Positions 43,539 through 52,859 of a DNA stretch of 64,000 nt are shown here, one piece after another (position 1 is the first letter of the stretch; each line of letters opens with the position of its first letter). This DNA is from Pseudomonas sp. TMP9 (lineage in GTDB: Bacteria; Pseudomonadota; Gammaproteobacteria; Pseudomonadales; Pseudomonadaceae). Under the pieces are notes generated by a model. It was not told the origin of the DNA. It saw only the letters and a list, made by a program, of their open reading frames with translations, and made no database searches. The translations under genes were made by a program, and so were the position numbers. Where the stretch lies: the NCBI RefSeq assembly GCF_037943105.1, contig NZ_CP149803.1, forward strand, positions 992,001-1,056,000, in the 5' to 3' direction.

Positions 43539-43982
43539 TCAGGAACCGACCTGTTTTTCTTTGATTTCCGCCAGTGTTTTGCAATCAATGCAAAGTGTGG
43601 CGGTGGGGCGGGCTTCAAGTCGGCGGATGCCGATTTCAACGCCGCACGAATCGCACCAGCCGTAATCGTTGTCCTCGATCAGCTGCATGGTCTGGTCAAT
43701 TTTCTTGATCAGCTTACGCTCGCGATCACGGGCACGCAGTTCAAGGCTGAATTCTTCTTCCTGGCTTGCACGATCCGCTGGGTCTGGGAAGTTAGCGGCT
43801 TCGTCCTGCATGTGGTGCACAGTGCGATCAACTTCCTGCATCAACTCCAGCTTCCACTTATTGAGGATGCCGGTGAAGTGGGCACGCATCGGTGCACCCA
43901 TGTATTCCTCACCCTTTGATTCTTTGTAGGGCTCGAAACCGCGGATCAACTGGCTGCTTTTTGCTTTTGCTTTGGTGGGCAT
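43539..43982 (-). CDS. dksA: RNA polymerase-binding transcription factor DksA
   Basis: A 147-residue protein. The long coiled coil spans about 33-108, with the tip motif DPADRA at 67-72 (the two essential Asp residues and Ala). The zinc finger uses Cys110, Cys113, Cys131 and Cys134. It enters the secondary channel of RNA polymerase and, with ppGpp, carries out the stringent response. All four zinc cysteines are present, so this is the zinc-dependent form, not DksA2. It is upstream of gluQ on the same strand and divergent from the aminotransferase gene. Confidence 0.96.
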   Translation of the reverse strand: MPTKAKAKSSQLIRGFEPYKESKGEEYMGAPMRAHFTGILNKWKLELMQEVDRTVHHMQDEAANFPDPADRASQEEEFSLELRARDRERKLIKKIDQTMQLIEDNDYGWCDSCGVEIGIRRLEARPTATLCIDCKTLAEIKEKQVGS

Positions 43983-44177
43983 GGATGACCGCCTCTCACT
44001 CTTCTAATCCACTGCGCAGGACGGTGTCCCTTGCCGATCCTACGTCGCGTAGAACTGGCCCTGCGGCTATAAAGCGGGCGAACTTACCAGAACAACTCCC
44101 CCTGCGCTACTCCCGGTTGTCGACGCTGCGCTGGTTTGCTTTAGAATCCGCCTCTAAATTCAGACCAAGGCGGCCCC

Positions 44178-45359
44178 ATGGCTCAGTCCTACAGTGCGCG
44201 CAGCCGCGCCATAGAACCTTTTCACGTGATGGCGTTGTTGGCCCGCGCCAATCAATTGCAGGCTGACGGCCATGATGTCATCCACCTGGAAATCGGCGAG
44301 CCAGACTTCACCACAGCCGCGCCGATCGTTGCCGCCGGGCAAGCCGCCTTGGCCAATGGCCATACCCGTTACACGGCCGCACGCGGCTTGCCGGCCCTGC
44401 GCGAAGCGATTACCGGCTTTTACGCCGAGCGTTACCGGCTGAGTATCGATCCCGAGCGCATCCTGATTACCCCCGGCGGCTCCGGTGCGTTGCTGCTGGC
44501 CACCAGTTTGCTGGTCGACCCTGGCAAGCATTGGTTGCTGGCTGACCCGGGCTACCCCTGTAACCGCCACTTTTTGCGTTTAGTTGAAGGGGCCGCGCAG
44601 CTGGTGCCGGTGGGGCCCGAGGTGCGTTACCAGCTGACGCCCGGCCTGATCGAGCGTTATTGGGACAAAGACAGCGTCGGTGCGTTGGTAGCATCCCCGG
44701 CCAACCCGACCGGCACGCTACTCAGTCGCGATGAGTTAGCCGGCTTGTCACAGGCGTTAAAAGCCCGCGGCGGGCACTTGGTGGTGGATGAGATTTACCA
44801 CGGACTGACCTACGGGGTGGACGCGGCCAGCGTGCTGGAAGTGGACGATGAGGCCTTCGTACTCAACAGTTTCTCCAAGTATTTCGGCATGACCGGCTGG
44901 CGTCTTGGCTGGTTAGTGGCGCCGCCGGCGGCTGTGCCGGAGTTGGAGAAACTGGCGCAGAACCTTTATATCAGCGCGCCGACTATGGCCCAGCACGCGG
45001 CGTTGGCTTGTTTTCAGCCGCAGACATTGGACATCCTTGAACAGCGCCGCCATGAGTTTCAGCGGCGTCGTGATTTCCTGTTGCCGGCGTTGCGTGATTT
45101 GGGCTTCAAGATTGCCGTGGAGCCGGAAGGCGCTTTCTACTTATATGCCGACATCAGCGCCTTTGGCGGCGATGCCTTTGCCTTTTGCCAGCATTTTCTC
45201 GAAACCGAGCACGTGGCTTTTACGCCCGGCTTGGATTTCGGCCGCTACTTAGCCACTCAGCATGTACGGTTTTCGTACACCCAAGATTTACCGCGCCTGC
45301 AACAGGCGGTTGAGCGCATTGCCCATGGCCTAAACACTTGGAAGCCCCATGCGCTTTGA
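44178..45359 (+). CDS. PLP-dependent aminotransferase (class I/II)
   Basis: A 393-residue fold-type I aminotransferase. The substrate loop is [12 protein letters not shown] marks the PLP-contacting region near 176-179, VVDEIYHGL carries the Asp that pairs with the PLP nitrogen, and [15 protein letters not shown] contains the Schiff-base Lys and phosphate-binding Arg. The C-terminal Arg for substrate carboxylate is in HVRFSYT. It is probably an aspartate/aromatic or alanine-type enzyme; specificity cannot be read. It overlaps sfsA by 11 bases, so the two are co-transcribed. The neighbourhood with dksA and sfsA is conserved in Pseudomonas. Confidence 0.88.
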   Translation: MAQSYSARSRAIEPFHVMALLARANQLQADGHDVIHLEIGEPDFTTAAPIVAAGQAALANGHTRYTAARGLPALREAITGFYAERYRLSIDPERILITPGGSGALLLATSLLVDPGKHWLLADPGYPCNRHFLRLVEGAAQLVPVGPEVRYQLTPGLIERYWDKDSVGALVASPANPTGTLLSRDELAGLSQALKARGGHLVVDEIYHGLTYGVDAASVLEVDDEAFVLNSFSKYFGMTGWRLGWLVAPPAAVPELEKLAQNLYISAPTMAQHAALACFQPQTLDILEQRRHEFQRRRDFLLPALRDLGFKIAVEPEGAFYLYADISAFGGDAFAFCQHFLETEHVAFTPGLDFGRYLATQHVRFSYTQDLPRLQQAVERIAHGLNTWKPHAL

Positions 45360-46056
45360 TCCGCCATTAGAAGAAGGGCGCCTGCTGCGCCGCTACAAGC
45401 GCTTTCTCGCCGATATCGAGACCGCCGGCGGCGAGTTGCTGACCATTCACTGTGCCAACACCGGCTCGATGCTCAATTGCATGCACGACGGTGCAAAGGT
45501 CTGGTTTAGCCGCAGCAACGACCCCAAACGTAAGCTGCCGGGTACGTGGGAAATCGGCGAAACCCCTCACGGCCGTTTAGCGATGCTCAATACCGGGCGC
45601 GCTAATGCCCTGGTCGAAGAGGCGTTACGCGCCGGGCTGATTACCGAGCTGAACGGCTTTACCAGCCTCAAGCGCGAGGTACCGTATGGCCAAGAGCGCA
45701 GCCGTATCGACTTTCGCCTGGACTACCCGACAGGTGCGGCGTTTGTCGAAGTTAAGAGCGTGACCCTGGGGTTTGAGGGCATTCGCGTTGCCGCCTTTCC
45801 TGATGCGCGCACGGAGCGTGGCAGCAAACACCTGCGCGAACTGGCTGCACTGGCCCGTGAGGGGATTCGTGCGGTGCAGCTGTATTGCGTCAACCTCAGC
45901 GACATTGATGCGGTGCGCCCAGCCGTAGAAATCGACCCAGCCTATGCCGCCGCCCTGCATGAAGCCTTGAGCGCAGGCGTTGAAGTGCTGGCCTATGGCG
46001 CGGCGATCAGCGCGCAAGAAGTGCGGCTGATCAAACGCTTAGAGGTGTTGCTTTAA
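45349..46056 (+). CDS. sfsA: DNA/RNA nuclease SfsA
   Basis: A 235-residue protein of the SfsA family, first named for sugar-fermentation stimulation. The N-terminal OB-like part contains HCANTGSML. The nuclease-like core [10 protein letters not shown]...FVEVKSVTL near 105-130 supplies acidic and Lys residues of a PD-(D/E)xK-type site, and [16 protein letters not shown] is the family signature. The start ATG lies within the end of the aminotransferase gene, so translation is probably coupled. Physiological role is poorly known. Confidence 0.92.
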   Translation: MRFDPPLEEGRLLRRYKRFLADIETAGGELLTIHCANTGSMLNCMHDGAKVWFSRSNDPKRKLPGTWEIGETPHGRLAMLNTGRANALVEEALRAGLITELNGFTSLKREVPYGQERSRIDFRLDYPTGAAFVEVKSVTLGFEGIRVAAFPDARTERGSKHLRELAALAREGIRAVQLYCVNLSDIDAVRPAVEIDPAYAAALHEALSAGVEVLAYGAAISAQEVRLIKRLEVLL

Positions 46057-46086
46057 GCGCCACTGCTTTATAGCGGGTGGGCGCTG

Positions 46087-46815
46087 TTAGCCGCGCTCAC
46101 GCACCCAGAACACCGTCGCACCGGCAACCGCCGCTGGCATCATCAGGATATTCAGCCCCGGCACCAACAACGCTGCGTAGGTGATGCCGCCAAACCCAAG
46201 GCTCTGCCAACGTTTCTCGCGCAGCCAGGCGAGCATGTCCTGCCAGCTCATCTTGTTGTTATCGGCGGGGTAGTCGATGTATTGGATGGCCATCATCCAT
46301 ACGCCGAACAGCAGCCACAGTGGCGCGGCGATGATGTTGAGTACCGGGATAAAGGTCAAAATCAGCAAAGCAATGGCGCGCGGCAGGAAGTAGCCCAATT
46401 TGCGCATTTCGCGGCCCAGGGTACGCGGCACCATGGCCGTCAGTTCAGCCCAGCTGAAGGGCGGGAAATCATCCTGACCACGCACCACCACTTCGACTTT
46501 CTCCGCGAGAAAGCCGTTAAAAGGCGCGGCGATGATATTGGCCAGCAAGGTGAAGGTGAAAAACACCATCAATAGCACCAACACCACAAACAGTGGCCAT
46601 AGCACATATTCAAGAAAGCTTAGCCAGCTCGGCAGGCTAGGCATAAAGGTCTCAACCCAGCCGCCAAACTGCTGCATGGACAGGCTAATCAGCCCAACAA
46701 ACAGAATCAGGTTGATGCACAGGGGTAAGAGCACAAACAGGCGTAAGCCGGGGCTTAGGACCAGCTTCAGGCCTTGGCTTAGGTACTGTGGGCCGGTCAG
46801 CACGGGAGCAGACAT
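46087..46815 (-). CDS. cysZ: Sulfate transporter CysZ
   Basis: A 242-residue inner-membrane protein of the CysZ family, with hydrophobic helices near 25-48, 65-95, 150-185 and 210-235. The segments [18 protein letters not shown] and [12 protein letters not shown] are characteristic. CysZ mediates sulfate entry for cysteine synthesis. I chose the ATG at 46813-46815 ([12 protein letters not shown]), nine bases after GGAGA; a longer frame starting at 46920 would add 35 polar residues not typical of the family. It is divergent from trxB and convergent with sfsA. Confidence 0.9.
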   Translation of the reverse strand: MSAPVLTGPQYLSQGLKLVLSPGLRLFVLLPLCINLILFVGLISLSMQQFGGWVETFMPSLPSWLSFLEYVLWPLFVVLVLLMVFFTFTLLANIIAAPFNGFLAEKVEVVVRGQDDFPPFSWAELTAMVPRTLGREMRKLGYFLPRAIALLILTFIPVLNIIAAPLWLLFGVWMMAIQYIDYPADNNKMSWQDMLAWLREKRWQSLGFGGITYAALLVPGLNILMMPAAVAGATVFWVRERG

Positions 46816-47077
46816 GGTGGGGGTCTCCGCGAGGGTTGAAAGTCGCGCCGACCTTACCGGCTTTGTGCTGTAGGCGATAGCGTCTGCAATGGGCGCTAAC
46901 GATTGCGTTGCAGTCGTCATAGGGCTTGCCTATGCGGTGCATTGGTAAAGCATATTTCCGCTGCGCAGCCGCGAGGCATAGCCTGCTCGGCACCGACCTT
47001 TATGCCTTTTGTGGGGCTTCCAGCCTTATTACCTCCCCTTGGTTATTGTGGAAGCCTCCTTTTATGACTGCTTGTAG

Positions 47078-48034
<957 letters not shown>

Positions 48035-48118
48035 TGCCGAGCGCGGCAAATGCTTGGGCTAATAGACTAAGGCCGAACTGCCTATTGGCATTGCTTGATG
48101 CAATGCCTAGGGCTTTTG

Positions 48119-48141
48119 TAGCCCGGATACCATCCGGGCTA
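48119..48141. repeat. Short GC-rich hairpin after trxB
   Basis: TAGCCCGGAT and ATCCGGGCTA are exact complements around a three-base loop. Hairpins with this CCCGGAT core are frequent in Pseudomonas intergenic DNA. It lies between convergent genes and could serve as a terminator or mRNA-end stabiliser; no T-run follows. Confidence 0.6.
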
Positions 48142-48192
48142 TGCAGCCAAGACCGCTATTTGCAACGGCTCAGGTCGGCAACGCCAAGGCGC

Positions 48193-48537
48193 TCAAATGC
48201 TGTTGCGCTGCAGGGGCGTTTGCGCAAAGCGTACGCCGGCCAAGCCAGTGTCCATTAATGCGCGGATATTGCCGTGGTCCTTGCCTGTTGGGTTGGCCAA
48301 CACGCTGCGGTAATGCTCGCCAAAGCACTGCAGGGTTTCTTCCACGCTCAAGCCTTCAAGCAAGGCCAAGCCAAGGGTTTTGCACGAACCTTCGTTCTGC
48401 CCGGCAGCGCTTTCTACTTGGCCATTGCTAAAGGCACGGGGCTGGTACTGATAGTGCTCAGCGATAAACGCCAGTGTCTCAGCGAAGGTAAAGCGTTCGC
48501 TGTGCAATTTGGCGCGAAAGTCGCTCAAGGCACTCAT
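48193..48537 (-). CDS. HopJ-family protein
   Basis: A 114-residue protein of the HopJ type III effector family (named after a Pseudomonas syringae candidate effector), recognisable by FTFAETLAFIAEHYQYQPRAF, NEGSCKTLGLALLEGLS and TLQCFGEHYRSVL. The family is found in many bacteria without type III secretion, so the name says little about function. It overlaps the upstream DUF1244 gene by one base (TGATG) and belongs to the tail of the fol gene group. No secretion signal is visible. Confidence 0.85.
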   Translation of the reverse strand: MSALSDFRAKLHSERFTFAETLAFIAEHYQYQPRAFSNGQVESAAGQNEGSCKTLGLALLEGLSVEETLQCFGEHYRSVLANPTGKDHGNIRALMDTGLAGVRFAQTPLQRNSI

Positions 48538-48827
48538 CAGTGTTTACCTTGGTTAAAGGCGGCCTGCTGATCGGCGCTGGCTTCCTTCTGGTACTGAGCC
48601 TTCCAGTCCGCGTAAGGCATGCCATAAACCTCCTCGCGTGCTTCATCGAGGGTAACAGTGACGCCGCTGTCATCGGCGGCCGCTTTAAACCACTTGGATA
48701 AGCAGTTGCGGCAAAAGCCGCTGAGGTTCATCAGGTCGATATTCTGCACATCCGTTCGTTCGCGCAGGTGCTGGACCAAGCGACGAAAAGCGGCGGCTTC
48801 AAGTTCGAGGCGTTGTTGATCATTCAT
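48537..48827 (-). CDS. DUF1244-family protein
   Basis: A 96-residue cytoplasmic protein of the DUF1244 family: an N-terminal helix (FRRLVQHLRERTDVQNIDLM), a CxxC pair in GFCRNCLSKWF near 38-41, and VYGMPYADWKAQYQ. The function is unknown; the CxxC suggests metal binding or redox chemistry. It lies 128 bases downstream of folX and is translationally coupled to the HopJ-family gene. Confidence 0.87.
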   Translation of the reverse strand: MNDQQRLELEAAAFRRLVQHLRERTDVQNIDLMNLSGFCRNCLSKWFKAAADDSGVTVTLDEAREEVYGMPYADWKAQYQKEASADQQAAFNQGKH

Positions 48828-48955
48828 GGCGATGCTCTCTGGGCAGGCAGGGGAGGAGGGGCCGTGGTGGCGATGATAGAAGCATGCCTGCCTGGCGGCA
48901 ACGGCCCCGGCGCAGGGCGCGCCGGGATTAACTCAGGGCTAGAAACTAGCAGGCA

Positions 48956-49327
48956 TCAACGGTGACCGGCGAGGGTGATTGACACCGACTCGGCAAAGCG
49001 CAGGGCGTGCAGTTTGTCCACTTCCACTTCGGCATAACGCACGGCGGCGTTGACCATGACCAGATCAAGAATCTCTTGAGTCATGCGCTCCAGCAGAGCA
49101 AAGCGATTTTCTTCAACGTGGCGAATAACCGCTTTAGTGATGGTGCGGTAATTCAGTGCGTGGTCAATGTCGTTATCGCGCACGGCATCGGCAACCGGAT
49201 AAAGAATGGTCAAGTTGATCAACACGTCCTGCTTATTGTTGATCTCCTCTTCTTTAATGCCAATGTAGGTGCGCAGGCGCAAGTCCTTGACGCGAATACG
49301 CGCCATTCCAGGTTCCAGTCGCGGCAT
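48956..49327 (-). CDS. folX: Dihydroneopterin triphosphate 2'-epimerase
   Basis: A 123-residue FolB/FolX-fold enzyme. [24 protein letters not shown] and [25 protein letters not shown] are typical of FolX, which epimerises dihydroneopterin triphosphate to the monapterin form. The ATG overlaps the folE stop codon by one base (TAATG), so the two are translationally coupled. With FolE and FolM it makes tetrahydromonapterin, the cofactor of phenylalanine hydroxylase in Pseudomonas. Confidence 0.93.
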   Translation of the reverse strand: MPRLEPGMARIRVKDLRLRTYIGIKEEEINNKQDVLINLTILYPVADAVRDNDIDHALNYRTITKAVIRHVEENRFALLERMTQEILDLVMVNAAVRYAEVEVDKLHALRFAESVSITLAGHR

Positions 49328-49887
49328 TACTTACCTCGTCCGATCAGTTGCAAGAATTCGTGGCGGGTGTTGCACGACTCGCGGAAGGCACCGAGCATCA
49401 CCGAGGAAGTCATCACCGAGTTCTGCTTTTCCACGCCGCGCATCATCATGCACATGTGTTTGGCTTCAATGACCACCGCAACGCCAGCAGCATTAGTTAC
49501 CTGCTGGACCGCGTCGGCGATTTGCTTGGTGAGGTTCTCTTGGATCTGCAGGCGGCGAGCAAACATATCAACGATACGTGCCACTTTTGACAGGCCCAAT
49601 ACCTTGCCGGTAGGGATGTAAGCCACATGCGCTTTGCCAATAAACGGCAGGATGTGGTGCTCGCACAGCGAATACAGCTCGATGTCGCGGACGATCACCA
49701 TCTCGTCGTTATCCGACTCAAACAGCGCGCCGTTGACGACTTCGTCCAAGCTCTTGTGGTAGCCGTTGCACAGGTACTGCATGGCTTTGGCTGCGCGCTT
49801 GGGCGTGTCGAGCAGGCCTTCGCGTTCAGGGTTTTCACCAACACCTAGGAGAATTTCGCGGTAGTGATTAGGCAGTTCAGTGTTCAT
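49327..49887 (-). CDS. folE: GTP cyclohydrolase I
   Basis: A 186-residue enzyme that converts GTP to 7,8-dihydroneopterin triphosphate. The zinc and active-site motif [18 protein letters not shown] is near 74-91, and [18 protein letters not shown] supplies the other zinc Cys. I use the ATG at 49885-49887 (MNTELPNHY), nine bases after GAGGA, rather than a longer frame. It lies 23 bases after folM and is coupled to folX. A folE copy is reported to be light-inducible in P. putida, which makes the box upstream of folM interesting. Confidence 0.94.
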   Translation of the reverse strand: MNTELPNHYREILLGVGENPEREGLLDTPKRAAKAMQYLCNGYHKSLDEVVNGALFESDNDEMVIVRDIELYSLCEHHILPFIGKAHVAYIPTGKVLGLSKVARIVDMFARRLQIQENLTKQIADAVQQVTNAAGVAVVIEAKHMCMMMRGVEKQNSVMTSSVMLGAFRESCNTRHEFLQLIGRGK

Positions 49888-49910
49888 TGCAAAGGTCCTC
49901 GCGGCCATAT

Positions 49911-50621
49911 TCATTTGAGATGACGGCCGCCGTTGACAGTCAGTGTAGTTCCGGTGACATAATTGTTATCAAGCAGGTAACGCAGGCTTTGGTAAATCAC
50001 CAAGGGCCCGGGCTCGATGCCCAGTGCCGACTTGTTCAAGGTTTTCTTACGGTAGTCAGCGTCATCGTCCGGGTTGAACATAATCAACGCAGGGGCAATG
50101 CCGTTCACTTTAATGTGCGGTGCGAAGCGTGCGGCAAATGACAAGGTGAGGCTGTCCAGCCCGGCTTTGCTGGCGCTGTAGGCGGGGCGATTAGCACTGC
50201 CTTTGCGCGCAACGTCATCACTGATATGGATGATGTCCGCCGGTGTAGAGCGTGCCAGTAATGCTTGGCAATGCAGATTGATCAAGTACGGCGCAAGCAT
50301 GTGCACGTTAAACATCTGGGCGAACACGGCAGCTTCTTCACCCGCTGCTTCAACCATCCAGTCGGATGCGTTATGCACGATGGCGCGCAGGCTGTCAGTG
50401 TGGCTCTTTAACGTTTCAATAAAAGCCAGAATCCCGGCTTCGTTGGAAAAGTCAGCCTGTATGGCGATTGCGCCACGCTGCCTGAGGTGCTCAATGATTT
50501 CGCGCTCCGTACGGTAAGTCACGATCAGTGCATGGCCGTCATCGAGCAGCCGTTCGGCGCAGAACAGACCAATGCGCTGACTGGCTCCGGTGATCAAGAT
50601 AGGAACAGCGTTAGCGCTCAT
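49911..50621 (-). CDS. folM: Dihydromonapterin reductase
   Basis: A 236-residue SDR. The cofactor motif TGASQRIG is near 11-18, NAS replaces the usual NNAG, and the catalytic YSASK lies near 148-152. The GASQRIG and [16 protein letters not shown] patterns are typical of FolM, which reduces dihydromonapterin (and weakly dihydrofolate). It is the first gene of folM-folE-folX. A TATACC-N12-TGTACA site lies about 95-118 bases before the start, so the whole operon may be under the nearby LitR-like regulator. Confidence 0.9.
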   Translation of the reverse strand: MSANAVPILITGASQRIGLFCAERLLDDGHALIVTYRTEREIIEHLRQRGAIAIQADFSNEAGILAFIETLKSHTDSLRAIVHNASDWMVEAAGEEAAVFAQMFNVHMLAPYLINLHCQALLARSTPADIIHISDDVARKGSANRPAYSASKAGLDSLTLSFAARFAPHIKVNGIAPALIMFNPDDDADYRKKTLNKSALGIEPGPLVIYQSLRYLLDNNYVTGTTLTVNGGRHLK

Positions 50622-50715
50622 GGTCGGCTCAACAGAAAAATAAGGTGGGTTCAGCGACGCTGCGCCGGGATACCTGACCAGTAAGACGCGGCCTCGACTG
50701 AACCGGTATTAAAGT

Positions 50716-50739
50716 TATACCAGCGGCAGCATTTGTACA
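50716..50739 (-). promoter_or_regulatory. LitR/PplR-type box upstream of folM
   Basis: TATACC (50716-50721) and TGTACA (50734-50739) are separated by exactly 12 bases. This fits, with one mismatch, the PplR1 binding pattern of P. putida as I recall it, T(G/A)TACA-N12-TGTA(C/T)A. It lies in the 262-base gap between folM and the divergent gene at 50884 and could serve either side. Confidence 0.5.
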
Positions 50740-50847
50740 ACCATGCGGCCTGTATGGGTACTGCGTTATTTGCACGGTTTTCGCCTATTCCATTGAGCTG
50801 CATGGCTATTTTCGGCAAATACAGACTGAATAAAATTATTTATATCG

Positions 50848-50872
50848 TGTACAAGATAGGTTTTCTTGTACA
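50848..50872 (+). promoter_or_regulatory. Paired TGTACA boxes upstream of the 50884 gene
   Basis: Two perfect TGTACA hexamers (50848-50853 and 50867-50872) are separated by 13 bases, and the second ends 11 bases before the start codon. A weaker TATTTA lies 11 bases upstream of the first, matching the 11-bp periodicity of CarH/LitR operators. Occupancy here would block initiation of the gene. Confidence 0.5.
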
Positions 50873-50883
50873 GGTATGGGCGC

Positions 50884-51180
50884 ATGAAGCCTTGGCAGTT
50901 GAGCATTGCAATGCTGTGTGGGCAGGTAAACCGGGTTGAGGTGCTGGCGCTGCGCTCGTGCGGTTACCGGGTGCGGGTGGTTACTCAGACTAAAGGTGTG
51001 CTCACCTTGGACTATGCGCCGAGGCGTCCGCAGTGGCCCGGGCTGTCGCTGCTAAAAGCGCGGTTACGCCGTTGCGGGGTACGACGGGTACTTTTACTGC
51101 AGCCGGAAAGCCACGATGAAATCATCGGCCGCCCTGAGCTGCTCGCGCCCGACCCTGGCCTGTGGTTGCCGCTGGTTTGA
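50884..51180 (+). CDS. Hypothetical protein (98 aa) behind TGTACA boxes
   Basis: A basic, Leu/Arg-rich 98-residue protein with no signal peptide, starting MKPWQLSIAMLCGQVNRVEV. A beta-rich first half (YRVRVVTQTKGVLTLDYA) is followed by a helix (GLSLLKARLRRCGVRRVLLL) and an acidic DEIIGRPELL. I do not assign a family with confidence; the layout is faintly like DUF6482 proteins. The start follows two TGTACA boxes, so light-linked control is a reasonable guess. It is convergent with the DCC-family gene, only five bases away. Confidence 0.6.
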   Translation: MKPWQLSIAMLCGQVNRVEVLALRSCGYRVRVVTQTKGVLTLDYAPRRPQWPGLSLLKARLRRCGVRRVLLLQPESHDEIIGRPELLAPDPGLWLPLV

Positions 51181-51185
51181 TCCAC

Positions 51186-51608
51186 TCAGCGCGGTGGCTT
51201 GATCTCGCACTGATCGTCTTTGCAACGTTTGCTGGCATCCGGATGCGGCAACCACGTGAGGTGCGGGCGTAGCCAGCAGAACAACCGATAACCCAGCTCC
51301 AATAGCGGGCGCAGTGCCGGCCATGTCAGTGGTGCAGCCCAGCGGTCCATGCCGGCGGCGCGCCAGCTCCATAATGTGGCATCCAGGCCAGTGACCCATT
51401 GCCCGTCAGCAAAGTGAGCATGCAGGCGGTTTTGCAGGGTTTCCTTGGAATGGCCGGTGCTCTCGACCTGAAAGTCACTCAAGCTGATATCAACAAGGCT
51501 TAAGCGCTCGCTGCTGGCGCGTTTGCGCAGCAGTTGAATTTCGCGCGCACACAGCGGGCAGTCGCCGTCGTAATAGAGCGTCAATGGCCAGTTAGGTTGC
51601 TTAATCAT
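51186..51608 (-). CDS. Thiol-disulfide oxidoreductase-like DCC/DUF393 family protein
   Basis: A 140-residue protein with the family motif LYYDGDCPLCAREI near 11-24, containing the DxxCxxC-like dyad, and later helices ending near WLRPHL. A C-terminal Cys pair (KRCKDDQC) is additional. Biochemical function is not settled; the CxxC suggests redox activity. The start ATG at 51606-51608 follows AAGG. The gene is divergent from the LitR-like regulator, and the two share a 79-base gap containing TGTATA and TGTACA boxes, so it is a likely target. Confidence 0.82.
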   Translation of the reverse strand: MIKQPNWPLTLYYDGDCPLCAREIQLLRKRASSERLSLVDISLSDFQVESTGHSKETLQNRLHAHFADGQWVTGLDATLWSWRAAGMDRWAAPLTWPALRPLLELGYRLFCWLRPHLTWLPHPDASKRCKDDQCEIKPPR

Positions 51609-51620
51609 GGTCTTAACCTT

Positions 51621-51637
51621 TGTATAAGTTTTGTACA
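51621..51637. promoter_or_regulatory. TGTATA-N5-TGTACA site between the DCC gene and the regulator gene
   Basis: Two boxes start 11 bases apart, the spacing of CarH/LitR direct repeats. They sit between the divergent DCC-family and LitR-like genes and could mediate autoregulation plus control of the DCC gene. Confidence 0.5.
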
Positions 51638-51687
51638 AAGTATGCGTTAAGTAGCTGAGTTACAATGCGCGCAACATTTTTTCTGTG

Positions 51688-52653
51688 ATGCCGCCCGCCA
51701 TGTCCGATCTCATTGGTGCTTCGTTTCCCGTAACGTGTGCCCTCAGGCAGGAAGAGCTATTTCCTATTCGTGAGGTCGCGCGCCTGACCGGCGTGAACCC
51801 GGTCACCCTGCGTGCGTGGGAGCGGCGCTACGGGCTTATTCAGCCGACTCGAACTGACAGCGGTCATCGCCTATATTCGCAAGTCGACATTGAGTCAGTG
51901 CGCAGTATTCTGGCGTGGATCGAGCGCGGCGTAGCGGTGAGCAAAGTCGGCAAAATCCTGGCTAAAAGCAGCTTAATTAAAGCTGCCAGCTCCCCCGTTT
52001 ATGAAGAAGTCAGCGCTAGTGAGTGGGGTGAGTGGCAGGCTCAGCTGCGCACCGCAATCAGTGCCTTCGACGAGCTGCGATTAGACCGTTTGTATGGCCA
52101 GATATTCTCCAGTTACCCGCTGCCTGTAGTGTTTCAGGACATTCTGATGCCGCTCTGGCAAGAGTTACTGCTGCGTCAGGATGAATTCGGCCAGACCAGC
52201 GAGTGGTTGTTGTTTGACACTTTTTTACGCGCCCGCACCCTGCAACGCCTGCAGGTATCGCGTGGGCACGTCGAGGAGCGCGTGTTGCTGGCCGCCTTGC
52301 CTGGCCATTGCCGTGAGCTTGAACTGCTGGTGGCGGGTTTGTTGCTCAGCAGTGCCAATACCGCGGTCAGCGTGCTTGGCTTGGGCCAGCCGCTTGAAGA
52401 GCTGACCCTGGTCTGCGGAAAAATGCAGCCCCAAGCGCTGGTGCTGTTTTCCAATCAGCCGCCCAGTGATGACTTGCCCAAGCTGTTGTCACGCCTGGCG
52501 CTGTCGCTGGATTGCTCGCTGGTGCTGGCCGGTGACGGTGCTGACCTGGCAGAAGAAAGCCTTAGCGGTTCACCGATTGCCTGCCTGGGCAACGAAGGGC
52601 GTTTGATGCAGCGTCGCCTGCAGCAGTTTCTTGCTGGGCACCTAGACACCTGA
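51688..52653 (+). CDS. MerR-family regulator, B12-independent LitR/CarH type (PplR-like)
   Basis: About 321 residues. The MerR winged helix (about 25-95) reads FPIREVARLTGVNPVTLRAW then ERRYGL and GHRLYS. The C-terminal region follows the CarH/LitR plan: a four-helix segment (about 135-195) and a Rossmann-like B12-binding fold (about 195-315). The cobalamin features are missing: the Glu-His pair after Trp reads Glu-Trp (TSEWLLF), and the expected ExxHxxG-type loop reads LPGHCRELE. This matches the class II LitR group of Pseudomonas (PplR), which relies on short LOV proteins instead of B12. A short LOV gene lies 2.9 kb away. The ribosome site before 51688 is poor; ATG 51700 is an alternative. 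Confidence 0.82.
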   Translation: MPPAMSDLIGASFPVTCALRQEELFPIREVARLTGVNPVTLRAWERRYGLIQPTRTDSGHRLYSQVDIESVRSILAWIERGVAVSKVGKILAKSSLIKAASSPVYEEVSASEWGEWQAQLRTAISAFDELRLDRLYGQIFSSYPLPVVFQDILMPLWQELLLRQDEFGQTSEWLLFDTFLRARTLQRLQVSRGHVEERVLLAALPGHCRELELLVAGLLLSSANTAVSVLGLGQPLEELTLVCGKMQPQALVLFSNQPPSDDLPKLLSRLALSLDCSLVLAGDGADLAEESLSGSPIACLGNEGRLMQRRLQQFLAGHLDT

Positions 52654-52740
52654 TCCTGTCTCCTGACTGCTCCTAAAAAACCCGTCTTGCGGAGCAATGG
52701 CGGCGTATTCGTGTGGCTGTAATTTGTCGCTGATTTCATT

Positions 52741-52841
52741 TAGTTGTACATCCTGTACAACTATTGCTTGCCATTCGAGTCGTTAGGCTATACAAAAGCT
52801 GTACATTATTTTGATGTGTATAGCTTGCTCTCACTTGTACA
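52741..52841. promoter_or_regulatory. Array of six TGTA(C/T)A-type boxes upstream of the acyl-CoA dehydrogenase
   Basis: Boxes: TGTACA 52745, TGTACA 52754, TATACA 52789, TGTACA 52800, TGTATA 52817 and TGTACA 52836. The first two lie in a perfect 23-bp palindrome (52741-52763; 10-base arms TAGTTGTACA around TCC). TATACA/TGTACA start 11 bases apart. GCTATACA (52787-52794) and TGTATAGC (52817-52824) are exact complements. TGTATA-N13-TGTACA (52817-52841) repeats the spacing seen at 50848-50872. The array ends 18 bases before the start codon. Confidence 0.65.
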
Positions 52842-52859
52842 GCTCGAGGACTGAGTACC

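Noticed and set aside
48193..48537. A type III effector, from the HopJ family name.
   Set aside because: There is no hrp box, chaperone or secretion gene nearby, and the family is widespread in bacteria without type III secretion.
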